A stretch of 64,000 bases of DNA from JAGWAJ01 sp026707615 (lineage in GTDB: Bacteria; Acidobacteriota; Vicinamibacteria; Vicinamibacterales; UBA8438): positions 1,364,001-1,428,000 of the forward strand of contig CBDBMW010000012.1 in NCBI GenBank assembly GCA_965207595.1. The letters run 5' to 3'. This document shows, in pieces, positions 37,930 through 50,547 of the stretch (positions are counted from its first letter, which is position 1; each line of letters starts with the position of its first letter). The position numbers and the translations under genes were made by a program. The notes under the pieces were generated by a model. The model was not told the origin of the DNA and did not search any database. It saw nothing but the letters and a program-made list of their open reading frames with translations.

Positions 37930-38799
37930 ATGCCGTCACTCATCGACCTCCGCCGGCGCATTCGCGCCGTCAAGTCGACGCAGCAGATCACGAAGGCGAT
38001 GAAGACCGTCGCCGCGTCGCGCCTGCGCCGCGCCCAGGACCGCATCGTGGGCGCCCGGCCGTTCGCGAAGCTGATGGGGCGCGTGCTGAACGACCTCGCC
38101 GAGCGGGTCGACACCACGATGCACCCGCTCCTGGCACCGCCCGTCGCTCCCGATGCCCCCGTGCTGCTCTTCGTCGTCACCGCCGACAAGGGGTTGTGCG
38201 GCAGCTTCAACGCCAACATCCTGCGGCGGTCGGCGGGCTACGTGGGCGAGGCGGGCCGGCCGGTCGTGATGGGCCTCGTGGGGCGCAAGGGCCGCGACTT
38301 CTTCGTGCGGCGCGGATTCGACGTGCGCTTCGAGCTGGTCAACATCTTCAACGACCTGCGCTACAGCCACGCCCAGGCCGTCGCGCGGGCCGCGATCGAG
38401 GAGTACACGGGCGGCGCGGTCTCACGGGTGGACGTGATCTACAACGAGTTCAAGAGCGTCATCCAGCAGCCGGTGGTGGTCGAGCAACTGCTGCCGATAC
38501 CGCGCATCGACTACGCGGACGGGGACCCGGAGGCGGGAGTGACCGGCGAGTTCCTCTTCGAGCCGACGCCGGCCGAGATCTTCGGCAGCCTGCTGCCGCG
38601 GAACGTCGAGACCCAGATCTTCCGGGCGCTGCTCGAGTCCGCGGCGGCGGAGCACGCGGCGCGGATGACGGCCATGGACGCCGCGACGCGGAACGCCGAC
38701 GAGATGATCGGCGGGTTGACGCTCTACATGAACAAGGTGCGCCAGGCCACCATCACGCGCGAGCTGATCGAGGTGGTGTCGGGCGCGGAGGCGCTCTAG
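37930..38799 (+). CDS. atpG: F1Fo ATP synthase gamma subunit
   Basis: The 289-residue central rotor shaft. It starts with the conserved RRRIRAVKSTQQITKAMKTVAASRLRRAQ and ends with MNKVRQATITRELIEVVSGAEAL; both helices form the coiled coil inside the alpha-beta ring. TADKGLCGSFNANI is the typical central motif. It overlaps neither neighbour (7 bp after atpA, 2 bp before atpD). Confidence 0.96.
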   Translation: MPSLIDLRRRIRAVKSTQQITKAMKTVAASRLRRAQDRIVGARPFAKLMGRVLNDLAERVDTTMHPLLAPPVAPDAPVLLFVVTADKGLCGSFNANILRRSAGYVGEAGRPVVMGLVGRKGRDFFVRRGFDVRFELVNIFNDLRYSHAQAVARAAIEEYTGGAVSRVDVIYNEFKSVIQQPVVVEQLLPIPRIDYADGDPEAGVTGEFLFEPTPAEIFGSLLPRNVETQIFRALLESAAAEHAARMTAMDAATRNADEMIGGLTLYMNKVRQATITRELIEVVSGAEAL

Positions 38800-38801
38800 C
38801 G

Positions 38802-40253
38802 ATGGCACAGGCAGGCGGAGACGCGAAGGGGAAGGTGGTCCAGGTCATCGGGCCGGTGGTCGACGTCGAGTTCGAGGGCGGCCACCTGCCGCCGATCTAC
38901 AACGCGCTCCGCATCCAGGGCGGGGAGGGGTCGGATGCGCTCGACGTGATCGCGGAGGTCGAGCAGCACCTGGGCGAGAACCGCGTGCGCGCCGTGGCCA
39001 TGAAGCCGACCGACGGCATGCAGCGCGGGATGGCGGCCATCGACACGGGCGGGCCGATCACCATGCCCGTCGGGCCGTCGACCCTCGGCCGCGTGCTGAA
39101 CGTGCTCGGCGAGCCGGTGGACTTTCCGGACCGGCCGGTCGAGACGGACCAGCACTGGCCGATCCACCGTCCCGCGCCGACCCTCGAGGACCAGTCGACC
39201 GAGCTCCAGATGTTCGAGACCGGCATCAAGGTCATCGATCTGCTGGAGCCCTATCTGCGCGGCGGCAAGATCGGCCTGTTCGGGGGCGCGGGGGTCGGCA
39301 AGACGGTCATCATCCAGGAGCTGATCCACAACATCGCGCTGAAGCACGGCGGCGTCTCCGTGTTCGGCGGCGTCGGCGAGCGCACGCGCGAGGGCAACGA
39401 CCTCTGGCTGGAGATGCAGGAGAGCGGGGTCGTCGACACCGAGAGCTCCGAGAAGTCGCGCGCGGCCCTGATCTACGGCCAGATGACGGAGCCGCCCGGC
39501 GCCCGGCTGCGGGTGGCCTTGAGCGCGCTGACCGTCGCCGAGTACTTCCGCGACGCCGAGGCGAAGGACGTCCTGCTGTTCATCGACAACATCTTCCGCT
39601 TCACGCAGGCGGGCTCGGAGGTGTCGGCCCTGCTCGGACGCATGCCCTCGGCGGTCGGCTACCAGCCGACGCTGCTCACCGAGATGGGCGAGCTCCAGGA
39701 GCGGATCACGTCGACCAAGAAGGGGTCGATCACGTCCGTGCAGGCCATCTACGTCCCCGCGGACGACTACACCGACCCCGCGCCGGCGACGACGTTCGCC
39801 CATCTCGACGCCACGACCAACCTCTCGCGGGCGATCGTCGAGATTGGCATCTATCCGGCCGTCGATCCGCTCGCGTCGTCGTCGCGCATCCTCGATCCGC
39901 GGGTCATCGGCGAGGAGCACTACGCGGTCGCGCGCGACGTGAAGCAGGTGCTGCAGCGCTACAAGGACCTCCAGGACATCATCGCGATCCTCGGGATCGA
40001 CGAGCTCTCCGACGACGACAAGCTGACCGTCTCCCGGGCGCGCAAGATCCAGAAGTTCCTCTCGCAGCCGTTCTTCGTGGCCGAGCAGTTCACGGGGAAG
40101 GAGGGGAAGTACGTGCCCATCGCCGACACGGTGCGCGGCTTCCGGGAGATCGTCGAGGGCAAGCACGATCACCTGCCGGAGCAGGCGTTCTTCATGGTCG
40201 GGGGCATCGAGGAGGCGGTCGCCAACGCGGAGGCGGCCGAGGCCGCGGCGTAG
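38802..40253 (+). CDS. atpD: F1Fo ATP synthase beta subunit
   Basis: The catalytic subunit, 483 residues. P-loop GGAGVGKTVIIQELI, the catalytic glutamate in GERTREGNDLW, and FIDNIFRFTQAGSEVSALLGRMPSAVGYQPTL-type sequence (shown in shorter parts in the protein) identify it. The start is the ATG at 38802, two bases after atpG. The last residues are a run of Glu/Ala. atpC follows after 18 bp. Confidence 0.97.
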   Translation: MAQAGGDAKGKVVQVIGPVVDVEFEGGHLPPIYNALRIQGGEGSDALDVIAEVEQHLGENRVRAVAMKPTDGMQRGMAAIDTGGPITMPVGPSTLGRVLNVLGEPVDFPDRPVETDQHWPIHRPAPTLEDQSTELQMFETGIKVIDLLEPYLRGGKIGLFGGAGVGKTVIIQELIHNIALKHGGVSVFGGVGERTREGNDLWLEMQESGVVDTESSEKSRAALIYGQMTEPPGARLRVALSALTVAEYFRDAEAKDVLLFIDNIFRFTQAGSEVSALLGRMPSAVGYQPTLLTEMGELQERITSTKKGSITSVQAIYVPADDYTDPAPATTFAHLDATTNLSRAIVEIGIYPAVDPLASSSRILDPRVIGEEHYAVARDVKQVLQRYKDLQDIIAILGIDELSDDDKLTVSRARKIQKFLSQPFFVAEQFTGKEGKYVPIADTVRGFREIVEGKHDHLPEQAFFMVGGIEEAVANAEAAEAAA

Positions 40254-40271
40254 GCCGGGGAACCGGGCACC

Positions 40272-40703
40272 ATGGCGCTCCCCTCGCATCTCTCGCTCGA
40301 GATCGTCACCCCCGACCGGTCGGTGGCCTACGAGACCGTCGACGAGGTCGAGCTGCCCGGAGCAGAAGGCTATCTCGGGGTGCTCCCGGGCCACACCCCG
40401 CTCCTGGTCGCCCTGCAGGTCGGCGCCGTGCGCTTCCGCAAGGGGGACGAGGAGACCTTCCTGTCGGTCGCGTTCGGCTTCGCCGAGATCGCTCCGGATC
40501 GCGTGCAGATCCTCGCCGACGTCGCCGAGCGCGCCGAGGAAATCGACATCCGGCGCGCGGAGGCCGCGGTGGAACGGGCGCGCGAGCGCCTGGCGCAGGC
40601 CGTCGAGGTCGACTTCGAGCGGGCGCGCATCGCCCTGCTGAAGTCGATGGCGCGCCTGCAGGTCGCCTCCCGGGCGCGCGTGCGCGGCTCCGCCGGCCTG
40701 TGA
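40272..40703 (+). CDS. atpC: F1Fo ATP synthase epsilon subunit
   Basis: A 143-residue epsilon subunit with the N-terminal beta-sandwich (LEIVTPDRSVAYETVDEVELPGAEGYLGVLPGHTPLL, here a typical start) and a C-terminal pair of helices (RRAEAAVERARERLAQA) that can inhibit ATP hydrolysis. It ends the atpHAGDC run. A weak hairpin (CGTCGGGC...GCCC..GACG, 40712-40736) follows, then a new promoter for the PP2C gene. Confidence 0.93.
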   Translation: MALPSHLSLEIVTPDRSVAYETVDEVELPGAEGYLGVLPGHTPLLVALQVGAVRFRKGDEETFLSVAFGFAEIAPDRVQILADVAERAEEIDIRRAEAAVERARERLAQAVEVDFERARIALLKSMARLQVASRARVRGSAGL

Positions 40704-40776
40704 TGCCGCGCCGTCGGGCGAGTTGCCCGTGCGACGCTCGCGGGCCCGCCGCGGCCGGTTCCGCGTGACCGGGTGG

Positions 40777-40782
40777 TAAGGT
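40777..40782 (+). promoter_or_regulatory. -10 box of the PP2C gene (TAAGGT), leaderless
   Basis: TAAGGT ends six bases before the ATG at 40789, so transcription should start at the start codon. No Shine-Dalgarno sequence precedes the ATG. Confidence 0.55.
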
Positions 40783-40788
40783 GGCGAG

Positions 40789-41556
40789 ATGCGCCTCGCC
40801 TGCGCCGCGCGCACCGATCCCGGCCGCCGGCGCGCGACCAATGAGGACTGCTACTGCGCGCGTCCCGATCTCGGACTGTTCGTCGTGGCGGACGGGATGG
40901 GCGGGCACGTAGCGGGAGAGGTGGCCGCGCGGATCGCGGTCGACGAGGTCGAGCGCTTCATCGAGGCGACCGCCGGGGGCGCACCGCCCGGCGACTGGCC
41001 GGCCCCGCTCGACGCGGCGGCAGGCACGGACGGCAATCGACTCACGGCCGGGCTGCTCGTTGCGAACCGGAGCATCGCGGATCGCGTGGGGCGGGCCGAG
41101 GAGCTCCGAGGGATGGCGACGACGGCCGTGGCGGTCATCGTCGGCGAGCGGGGCGCGACCCTCGCGCACGTCGGCGACAGCCGCGCCTACCTGCGCGGGT
41201 CGGGCGGCCTCGAGCGCCTCACGCGGGACCATTCGTGGGTGGAGGAGCAGGTCGAGACCGGTCTGCTGACCCCCGCCGCCGCCCGCGAGCACCCCTGGCG
41301 CAACGTCGTGACCCGTGCGCTGTCGGGCGTGGACCCCGTGCAGCCCGACGTGCGCGACGTCCCGCTGGCCTCCGGGGACCGGCTGCTGCTCTGCTCGGAC
41401 GGACTCTCGTCCGTCCTCTCCGACGCGGAGATGGAAGCGCTGCTGTCCGGAGCCGCAACCCCCGAACGGGCGTGCGAGGATCTCGTTCGGGGCGCCAACG
41501 ACGGCGGCGGCCCCGACAACATCACCGTCATCGTGATCGACGTCGATGTGGGATAA
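40789..41556 (+). CDS. PP2C-type serine/threonine protein phosphatase
   Basis: A 255-residue PPM-family phosphatase of the PrpC/Stp type that removes phosphate from Ser/Thr of proteins. Metal-binding motifs are visible: TNEDCYCARPDLGLFVVADGMGGH, THVGDSRAYL-like ATLAHVGDSRAYL, LCSDGL and GGGPDNITVIVIDV. No membrane segment is seen. The gene overlaps the Wzm gene by 11 bases, so it is co-transcribed with the polysaccharide exporter. A partner kinase is not encoded in the window. Confidence 0.9.
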   Translation: MRLACAARTDPGRRRATNEDCYCARPDLGLFVVADGMGGHVAGEVAARIAVDEVERFIEATAGGAPPGDWPAPLDAAAGTDGNRLTAGLLVANRSIADRVGRAEELRGMATTAVAVIVGERGATLAHVGDSRAYLRGSGGLERLTRDHSWVEEQVETGLLTPAAAREHPWRNVVTRALSGVDPVQPDVRDVPLASGDRLLLCSDGLSSVLSDAEMEALLSGAATPERACEDLVRGANDGGGPDNITVIVIDVDVG

Positions 41557-42373
41557 CCTGGCGCGGCTCCTGCGGCACCGCGGGCTGGTGCAGGCGCTCG
41601 TGGTCCGGGACCTCAAGGCCCGCTACCGCGGCTCCGTGCTCGGCTTCTTCTGGTCCTTCGCGAATCCGCTGCTCCTGCTGCTGGTCTACACGTTCGTCTT
41701 CTCCGTCGTGCTCGACGGATTCCGGCCGGTGGACATCGAGCCGTACGCGCTGTTCCTGTTCTGCGGGCTGCTGCCCTGGACGTGGTTCTCGTCCGGTCTG
41801 ACCGAGGCCGGCAACTCGCTGGTCGTCAACGGCAACCTGATCAAGAAGGTGCTGTTCCCGGCCGAGGTGCTGCCCGTCGTCGCCGTGGTCGCGAACATGG
41901 TCCACTTCCTGCTCGCGCTGCCCATCCTGGTCGCGGCGCTCATCCTCCTCGCGCCCGCGGCGCCGCGGCCCGCGGAGCTCGTCTGGTTCCCGGTGGTCGT
42001 CGCCGTGCAGTTGCTGCTCACGCTGGGACTGGGCTTCTTCCTCGCCGCGCTGACGGTGCACTTCCGTGACATCAAGGACCTGCTGGCGAACGTGCTCACG
42101 CTCTGGTTCTTCGCGACGCCCATCATCTACCCGATGTCGGCGGTGGCGGGGCGCGGTCCCGAGATCGCCGGGCTGGGCCCCCTCGGGAAGGTCCTGATGG
42201 ACCTCAACCCCTTCGCGCACCTGGCGATCTCCTATCAGGAGATCCTCTTCTACGACGGCCCGTTCGGTCACTGGAAGTGGCTGCTCGCGCTGGCCGTGGG
42301 CGGGGCGGCGCTGTTCGCGGCGGGCTACGCGTTCTTCGACCGCCTGCGGGACTCGTTCGCGGAGGAAGTGTGA
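41546..42373 (+). CDS. wzm: ABC-2 type polysaccharide export permease (Wzm-like)
   Basis: A 275-residue integral membrane protein of the ABC-2 family with six hydrophobic segments. The N-terminal amphipathic stretch LVVRDLKARYRGSVLGFFWSF is typical of Wzm/KpsM/TagG permeases, and FATPIIYPMSAV lies near the C-terminus. It is followed by its ATPase with a four-base overlap. Such pairs move lipid-linked O-antigen or similar polysaccharides across the inner membrane. No glycosyltransferase genes are next to it here. Confidence 0.88.
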   Translation: MWDNLARLLRHRGLVQALVVRDLKARYRGSVLGFFWSFANPLLLLLVYTFVFSVVLDGFRPVDIEPYALFLFCGLLPWTWFSSGLTEAGNSLVVNGNLIKKVLFPAEVLPVVAVVANMVHFLLALPILVAALILLAPAAPRPAELVWFPVVVAVQLLLTLGLGFFLAALTVHFRDIKDLLANVLTLWFFATPIIYPMSAVAGRGPEIAGLGPLGKVLMDLNPFAHLAISYQEILFYDGPFGHWKWLLALAVGGAALFAAGYAFFDRLRDSFAEEV

Positions 42374-44019
42374 GCGACGCGGTCATCTCGCTGCGCGACG
42401 TCTCGAAGCTGTACCGGCGCTACGCCTACCAGCGCCGCTTCTCCACCCTCAAGAGCGCCCTGCTCAAGGGGAGCCTCGCCAGCGACCTGCGCCCCCACGA
42501 GGTGGTCCGCGCCGTCGACGAGGTCTCGCTCGCGGTGCCGAGCGGCGCGTGCGTCGGACTGATCGGGCGCAACGGCTCCGGCAAGAGCACCCTGCTGAAG
42601 CTGGTCACGGGCATCACGAGCCCGACGTCGGGGTCGGTGGAGGTGCGCGGGCGGGTCGCGGCGCTCATCGAGCTCGGGGCCGGTTTCCACCCCGAGATCT
42701 CGGGCCGCGAGAACATCTTCGTCAACGGCGTGATGCTGGGGCGGGGCCGGCGCGAGATCGCGAAGCAGTTCGACGAGATCGTGGAGTTCGCGGAGCTCGA
42801 GGACTTCATCGACGCACCGGTCAAGACCTACTCGACCGGCATGTACATGCGGCTCGGCTTCTCCGTCGCCGTGCACGTGGATCCCGACGTCCTGGTCGTG
42901 GACGAGGTGCTCGCGGTCGGCGACGAGGCGTTCGGCCAGAAGTGCCGCGACAAGTTCAGCGAGTTCAAGCGGCGCGGGCGGACCATCCTGCTCGCCACCC
43001 ACGGGCTGAACATGGTGGAGCGCTTCTGCGACGAGGCGATCTGGATCGATGCCGGGCGGGTGCGCGCCCAGGGCGACCCCCGGCGCGTCGTCCACGCCTA
43101 CACGACGGACGTCGCCCGGCGCGAGGAAGAGGACATCGCGATGAAGGACCGCCGGGCCCTGGCGGCCGTGGCGGACCTCGCCGCCGCCGCCCCCGCCGGC
43201 GGCGACGGAGCGCCCCGCGGCGGGGATGGAGCCGGCCCCCCGGGGGACGGCGCGCCCCCCGGCGCCTCGGCCCCGGCCGCCGACAGGACAGCTGCGGGGG
43301 ACGGGACGGCCGCGGAGGACGGAACAGCTGCGGGGGACGGGACGGCCGCGGAGGACGGAACGACCCCGGGCGGCGGGGCGGCCCCGGCCGACGGGGCGAC
43401 TCCGGGCGACGGAACGAGCGGCGAGGCATCCCCCGGCGACGAGGCTCCCCCGGGCCGGGAATCGCCCCCCGGCGACGGCGCCGCGGGCGACGGCGCCGCT
43501 CCCGGCGGCGGAGAGGTCCCGGTTCCCCAGGACATGTTCCAGGCCACGGAGGGGCGCTGGGGGGCCGGCCCCGTGCGCATCGAGCGGGTGACGATCGAGC
43601 GCGGCGGCAATGCCGCCCACGTCTTCCAGACCGGCGACCGGCTGGCCGTGCGCCTCGGATTCCACACCCCGGAGCCCGTCCGGGACTTCGTCTTCGGGAT
43701 CGGCATCTTCAGCGCCGACGGGACCTGCTGCTACGGGACGAACACGGACGTCGAGGGCTTCGAGCCGGTCGAGCTGTCCGGATCGGGCGAGGTGGTCTTC
43801 GCGATCGACAGCCTCGACCTCGTCGAGGGCACGTACAAGCTCGACGTCGCAGCCCACACGCGGCGCGGCGTGCAGTACGACTATCACCGGCTCCTGTACA
43901 CGTTCCGGGTCAAGTCGCACACGAAGGACGCCGGCATCTACCGCCCGCGCCACCAGTGGACCTTCAGCCCGAACGCCCGCTTCGGGCCGCCGCCGGAACC
44001 CGTCGGCGGCGGATCGTGA
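42370..44019 (+). CDS. wzt: polysaccharide ABC transporter ATPase with Wzt C-terminal domain
   Basis: A 549-residue protein. Residues 1-250 form an ABC ATPase: Walker A GRNGSGKST, signature YSTGMYMRLGF, Walker B VLVVDEVLAVGDE and the switch histidine in LATHGL. Residues about 390-540 match the Wzt C-terminal carbohydrate-binding domain (GDRLAVRLGFHTPEPVRDF, YTFRVKSHTKDAG), which selects the finished polysaccharide. Between them lies a linker of about 120 residues made of DGTAAG/DGTAAE and PGDG repeats, much longer than usual. The GTG start overlaps wzm. Confidence 0.9.
   Translation: MSDAVISLRDVSKLYRRYAYQRRFSTLKSALLKGSLASDLRPHEVVRAVDEVSLAVPSGACVGLIGRNGSGKSTLLKLVTGITSPTSGSVEVRGRVAALIELGAGFHPEISGRENIFVNGVMLGRGRREIAKQFDEIVEFAELEDFIDAPVKTYSTGMYMRLGFSVAVHVDPDVLVVDEVLAVGDEAFGQKCRDKFSEFKRRGRTILLATHGLNMVERFCDEAIWIDAGRVRAQGDPRRVVHAYTTDVARREEEDIAMKDRRALAAVADLAAAAPAGGDGAPRGGDGAGPPGDGAPPGASAPAADRTAAGDGTAAEDGTAAGDGTAAEDGTTPGGGAAPADGATPGDGTSGEASPGDEAPPGRESPPGDGAAGDGAAPGGGEVPVPQDMFQATEGRWGAGPVRIERVTIERGGNAAHVFQTGDRLAVRLGFHTPEPVRDFVFGIGIFSADGTCCYGTNTDVEGFEPVELSGSGEVVFAIDSLDLVEGTYKLDVAAHTRRGVQYDYHRLLYTFRVKSHTKDAGIYRPRHQWTFSPNARFGPPPEPVGGGS
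43285..43510 (+). repeat. tandem repeats encoding the wzt linker
   Basis: A unit close to GCGGGGGACGGGACGGCC / GCGGAGGACGGAACAGCT recurs about every 36 bp and then degenerates into PGDG-coding repeats. It stays in frame and separates the two Wzt domains. Confidence 0.75.
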
Positions 44020-44023
44020 TCCC

Positions 44024-47563
<3,540 letters not shown>

Positions 47564-47696
47564 CGTGCCGGGAGGCGGCGCCGCGGCACGGCCGTGGGCT
47601 CCTGTAGGATCGGTTGGGCACCGGAGCGACGCCGCCGGGCGACGATCGGTGCGCTACGATGAAGGACGGCTGAACGCGAACCAGGGACTCCAAGCC

Positions 47697-48803
47697 ATGC
47701 AGACATCCAAGTGCGTACGGCGCCTCGTCCTCGCCGGCGTCCTCGTCGCCGCCACGGCGGCCGGAACCGTCCACGCGCAGGGGCGCCTCGGGGGCGAGAC
47801 GCCGGAGACCGCCACCGGCCTCGTCCTCCAGCGCATACTCGCGCGGGTCAACGGGGACATCATCACCCAGACCGACCTGGAGAACCGCCAGGTCGCCATG
47901 CTGCGCCAGGAGAACTTCGTGCCGGCCTCCGAGGCGGCGCTGCGGCGCAAGCTGGTCGAGGTGACGCCGCGCGTCATCTCCAACGCGGTGGACGAGCTGC
48001 TGCTGGTCCAGCGCGGCCGCGTGCTCGGCTACTACCTGAGCGACGAGCAGTTCGCGGAGATGGTGGCCAGCATCAAGGAGGAGAACGGCTTCGACTCCGA
48101 CGAGGACTTCCAGGAAGCGCTGCTCCAGGCGGAGGGAATGACGGTCACCGACTTCCGCCGCTCGATGGAGCACCGCATCCTCGTCAACCAGGTCCAGCAG
48201 ATCGAGATCGTGCGCAAGGTGTTGCTGACCGAGACGGAGGCGCGGGAGTACTACGACGCCAACCTCGACCAGTACGCCGAGGTGCCCACCGTGACGCTGC
48301 GGGAGATCCTCATCGCGGTGCCGGAGAGTGCGGGCAGCTTCAGCGTCGGCAACGACGACCTCGCGCGCGCGGCCGCCGAGGAGGCGCGCCAGCGCGTCGT
48401 CGACGGCGAGGACTTCAGCGCCGTGGCGATCGGCGTCTCGGACGCGCCGTCGAAGGCCAACGGAGGGCTCATCGGGCCCCTCGACTACGCCATCCTGAGC
48501 GAGACCGTCCAGCAGGTCATCGACGGACTCGAGGTAGGCGGCATCAGCGCGCCGATTCGGACCCCCGGCGGTTTCCAGGTGCTGCTGCTCGAGGCGCGGA
48601 CGGAGGCTACTCCCCTGCCGTTCGACGAGGTCAAGAACAACATCATGGACAGCGTGTTCAACGACCGCCGCTGGGAGGAGTTCACCCGCTACCTCGAGGA
48701 TCTGCGCAGCGAAGCGGTCATCGAGTGGAAGGACGAGGACCTGCGGCGCGCCTACGAGCGGTACGAACCGGAACGGACGTCACCGACGCGGCCCGGCAAC
48801 TGA
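47697..48803 (+). CDS. surA: SurA/PpiC-type periplasmic chaperone and peptidyl-prolyl isomerase
   Basis: A 368-residue exported protein. The first 26 residues form a signal peptide (RRLVLAGVLVAATAAGTVHA, cut after AQ). The SurA N-domain follows (ILARVNGDIITQTDLENRQ), and a PpiC-type parvulin domain lies around residues 190-300 (VTLREILIAVPE, APSKANGGLIGPL, PIRTPGGFQVLLLE). Such proteins escort outer-membrane beta-barrels, which again points to a diderm cell. A possible -10 box TACGAT lies at 47655-47660. dusB follows after 20 bp. Confidence 0.87.
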   Translation: MQTSKCVRRLVLAGVLVAATAAGTVHAQGRLGGETPETATGLVLQRILARVNGDIITQTDLENRQVAMLRQENFVPASEAALRRKLVEVTPRVISNAVDELLLVQRGRVLGYYLSDEQFAEMVASIKEENGFDSDEDFQEALLQAEGMTVTDFRRSMEHRILVNQVQQIEIVRKVLLTETEAREYYDANLDQYAEVPTVTLREILIAVPESAGSFSVGNDDLARAAAEEARQRVVDGEDFSAVAIGVSDAPSKANGGLIGPLDYAILSETVQQVIDGLEVGGISAPIRTPGGFQVLLLEARTEATPLPFDEVKNNIMDSVFNDRRWEEFTRYLEDLRSEAVIEWKDEDLRRAYERYEPERTSPTRPGN

Positions 48804-48823
48804 CGCCCGCGGAGCGAGAACGC

Positions 48824-49888
48824 ATGCAGGTCGGCGCCGTAACCCTCAATCCGCCGTTCGCCCTCGCCCCGATGGCGGGCATGACCGACACGGCGTTTCG
48901 CCGCCTGGTGAAGCGCCGGGGCGGCTGCGGGCTCGTCGTGACGGAGATGGTCAGCTCCGAGGGCCTCGTGCGGGGCATCGACCGCACGCTCGACTACGCG
49001 CAGTACACCGAGGAAGAGCGTCCCGTCTCGATCCAGATCTTCGGCGGCGATGCCGGGAAGATGGCGGCCGCGGCGGCCATCGTGGAGGAGATGGGGGCCG
49101 ACATCGTCGACGTCAACATGGGCTGCCCGGTGCCCAAGATCGCGAAGCACAACGCGGGCTGCAGCCTGATGCGCGAGCCGGCTCACGCGGCGCACGTCGT
49201 GCGCTCGATGCGCGACGCCGTGCGCATCCCGGTGACGGTCAAGATGCGCGCCGGCTGGGACGAGGCGCACGTCAACGCCCCGGACATGGCCCGCAGGATG
49301 GAGGACGCGGGAGCGTCCGCCGTCGCGGTGCACGGCCGCACCGCGAAGCAGTCCTACCGCGGACTGTCGGACTGGGAGCTGATCGGAGAGGTTGCGGCCG
49401 GCGTGGGCATCCCGGTGATGGGCAGCGGCGACTGCGTGACGCCGGAGCAGGTCGTCGACCGGACACGGGGCACGGGCGTCTCCGGAGTGCTCGTGGGGCG
49501 CGGGGCGCTGCGCAACCCGTGGATCTTCCAGCAGTCGTCCGCGCTCGCGTCGGGGAGCGCCGTTCCCGAGGTGTCGCTCGCGGAGCGGGGCCGCTTCCTT
49601 CTGGACTACGTCGACCTGCTCCTTGCCGAGGGAATCGACGAGTCGCACGGCTTCCGGCACCACGCGCCCGGGGCGGCGCCGAGCCCGGGGCGCACGTTCC
49701 GGCGGCCGGGCCAGCGCGAACGGTGGGTCGTCAACAAGCTGCGGGCGCTCGGCTCCTGGTACACGAAGGGGTTCCGGGACGGAAGCCGGCTGCGAACCGC
49801 CGTCAACCGCGCCGAGTCCGTCGCCGAGCTCCGCGACATCATCTCGGAGTTCTTCTTCGGGACGGCCCGGGCGGTCGCCGCCGGATGA
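48824..49888 (+). CDS. dusB: tRNA-dihydrouridine synthase DusB
   Basis: A 354-residue FMN enzyme that reduces uridines in tRNA. The N-terminal LAPMAGMTDTAFRRL, the active-site cysteine in VNMGCPVPKIAKHNAGCSLM, and the FMN-site residues in VAVHGRT and SGDCVTPE are typical of DusB. A GGAGCGAG sequence lies before the ATG. The C-terminal helical domain contains a basic insertion (PGAAPSPGRTFRRPGQRER). The stop overlaps the NUDIX gene (ATGA). Confidence 0.93.
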   Translation: MQVGAVTLNPPFALAPMAGMTDTAFRRLVKRRGGCGLVVTEMVSSEGLVRGIDRTLDYAQYTEEERPVSIQIFGGDAGKMAAAAAIVEEMGADIVDVNMGCPVPKIAKHNAGCSLMREPAHAAHVVRSMRDAVRIPVTVKMRAGWDEAHVNAPDMARRMEDAGASAVAVHGRTAKQSYRGLSDWELIGEVAAGVGIPVMGSGDCVTPEQVVDRTRGTGVSGVLVGRGALRNPWIFQQSSALASGSAVPEVSLAERGRFLLDYVDLLLAEGIDESHGFRHHAPGAAPSPGRTFRRPGQRERWVVNKLRALGSWYTKGFRDGSRLRTAVNRAESVAELRDIISEFFFGTARAVAAG

Positions 49889-50415
49889 GCGAACCCGCGC
49901 CCGGCCCGCGCCCGCCGGCCCGCCGGGTCGCCGACATCGACTGGACGTCGTGGCAGGCCGTCGACGACTGCACGCTGGTGTTCGTCATCCAGAACGGCCG
50001 CATTCTCCTCATTCGCAAGAAGCGCGGGCTCGGGGCCGGGAAGATCAACGGCCCGGGCGGCCGGCGGGAGCCCGGCGAGACCTTCGACGACTGCGCCGTC
50101 CGCGAGGTGCGCGAGGAGCTGGGGGTGACGCCGCGCGACGTCGTCAAGGTGGGCGAGCATCGCTTCCAGTTCGTCGACGGCTACTCGACCTTCGTGCACG
50201 TCTACCGGGCCTCCGGGCTCGACGGGGAGCCGATCGAGACGGACGAGGCCGCGCCGCTCTGGGTCGGGGTGGACCGGATCCCGTTCGACGAGATGTGGGA
50301 GGACGATCGCTACTGGCTGCCGCTGGTCGTGGCGGGCCGCGGCTTCTCCGGGCAGTGGATCTTCGACGGCAACCGGATGCTCGACTACCGGCTCGACGTC
50401 GTCGACGGGACGTGA
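49885..50415 (+). CDS. NUDIX hydrolase, MTH1/8-oxo-dGTP diphosphatase-like
   Basis: A 176-residue protein with a complete NUDIX box: GGRREPGETFDDCAVREVREELGV (residues about 53-76), the metal-binding REVREEL helix included. The preceding LIRKKRGLGAGKINGPGGR is characteristic of MTH1-type 8-oxo-dGTP diphosphatases, which clean the nucleotide pool of oxidised dGTP. The N-terminus adds about 20 residues. It overlaps dusB by four bases. Substrate assignment is by family resemblance only. Confidence 0.85.
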   Translation: MSEPAPGPRPPARRVADIDWTSWQAVDDCTLVFVIQNGRILLIRKKRGLGAGKINGPGGRREPGETFDDCAVREVREELGVTPRDVVKVGEHRFQFVDGYSTFVHVYRASGLDGEPIETDEAAPLWVGVDRIPFDEMWEDDRYWLPLVVAGRGFSGQWIFDGNRMLDYRLDVVDGT

Positions 50416-50457
50416 GAGGGGACCGCCCGGCGTCATCCGGCAGGCACCCTTCCTCGC

Positions 50458-50486
50458 TTGGCGGCCACGGTCCGGTGGCATATGAT
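50458..50486 (+). promoter_or_regulatory. promoter of the DUF1800-DUF1501 pair (TTGGCG - 17 bp - TATGAT)
   Basis: TTGGCG (50458-50463) and TATGAT (50481-50486) are spaced by exactly 17 bp. Start near 50493; leader about 55 nt with a GGGAGG ribosome-binding site at 50537-50542. Confidence 0.7.
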
Positions 50487-50547
50487 GCGGCGTTGGAGAC
50501 CCGCCCGCGAGCGTCGAGCCGCCGGCGGTCAGCAACGGGAGGTTGTC

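Noticed and set aside
40704..40776. Terminator after atpC
   Set aside because: Only a 4+4-bp stem with a bulge is visible; too weak to list separately.
50438..50480. sigma54-type promoter before the DUF1800 gene
   Set aside because: No GG-10-GC element is found; a TTGGCG-17-TATGAT sigma70-type promoter explains the gap better.
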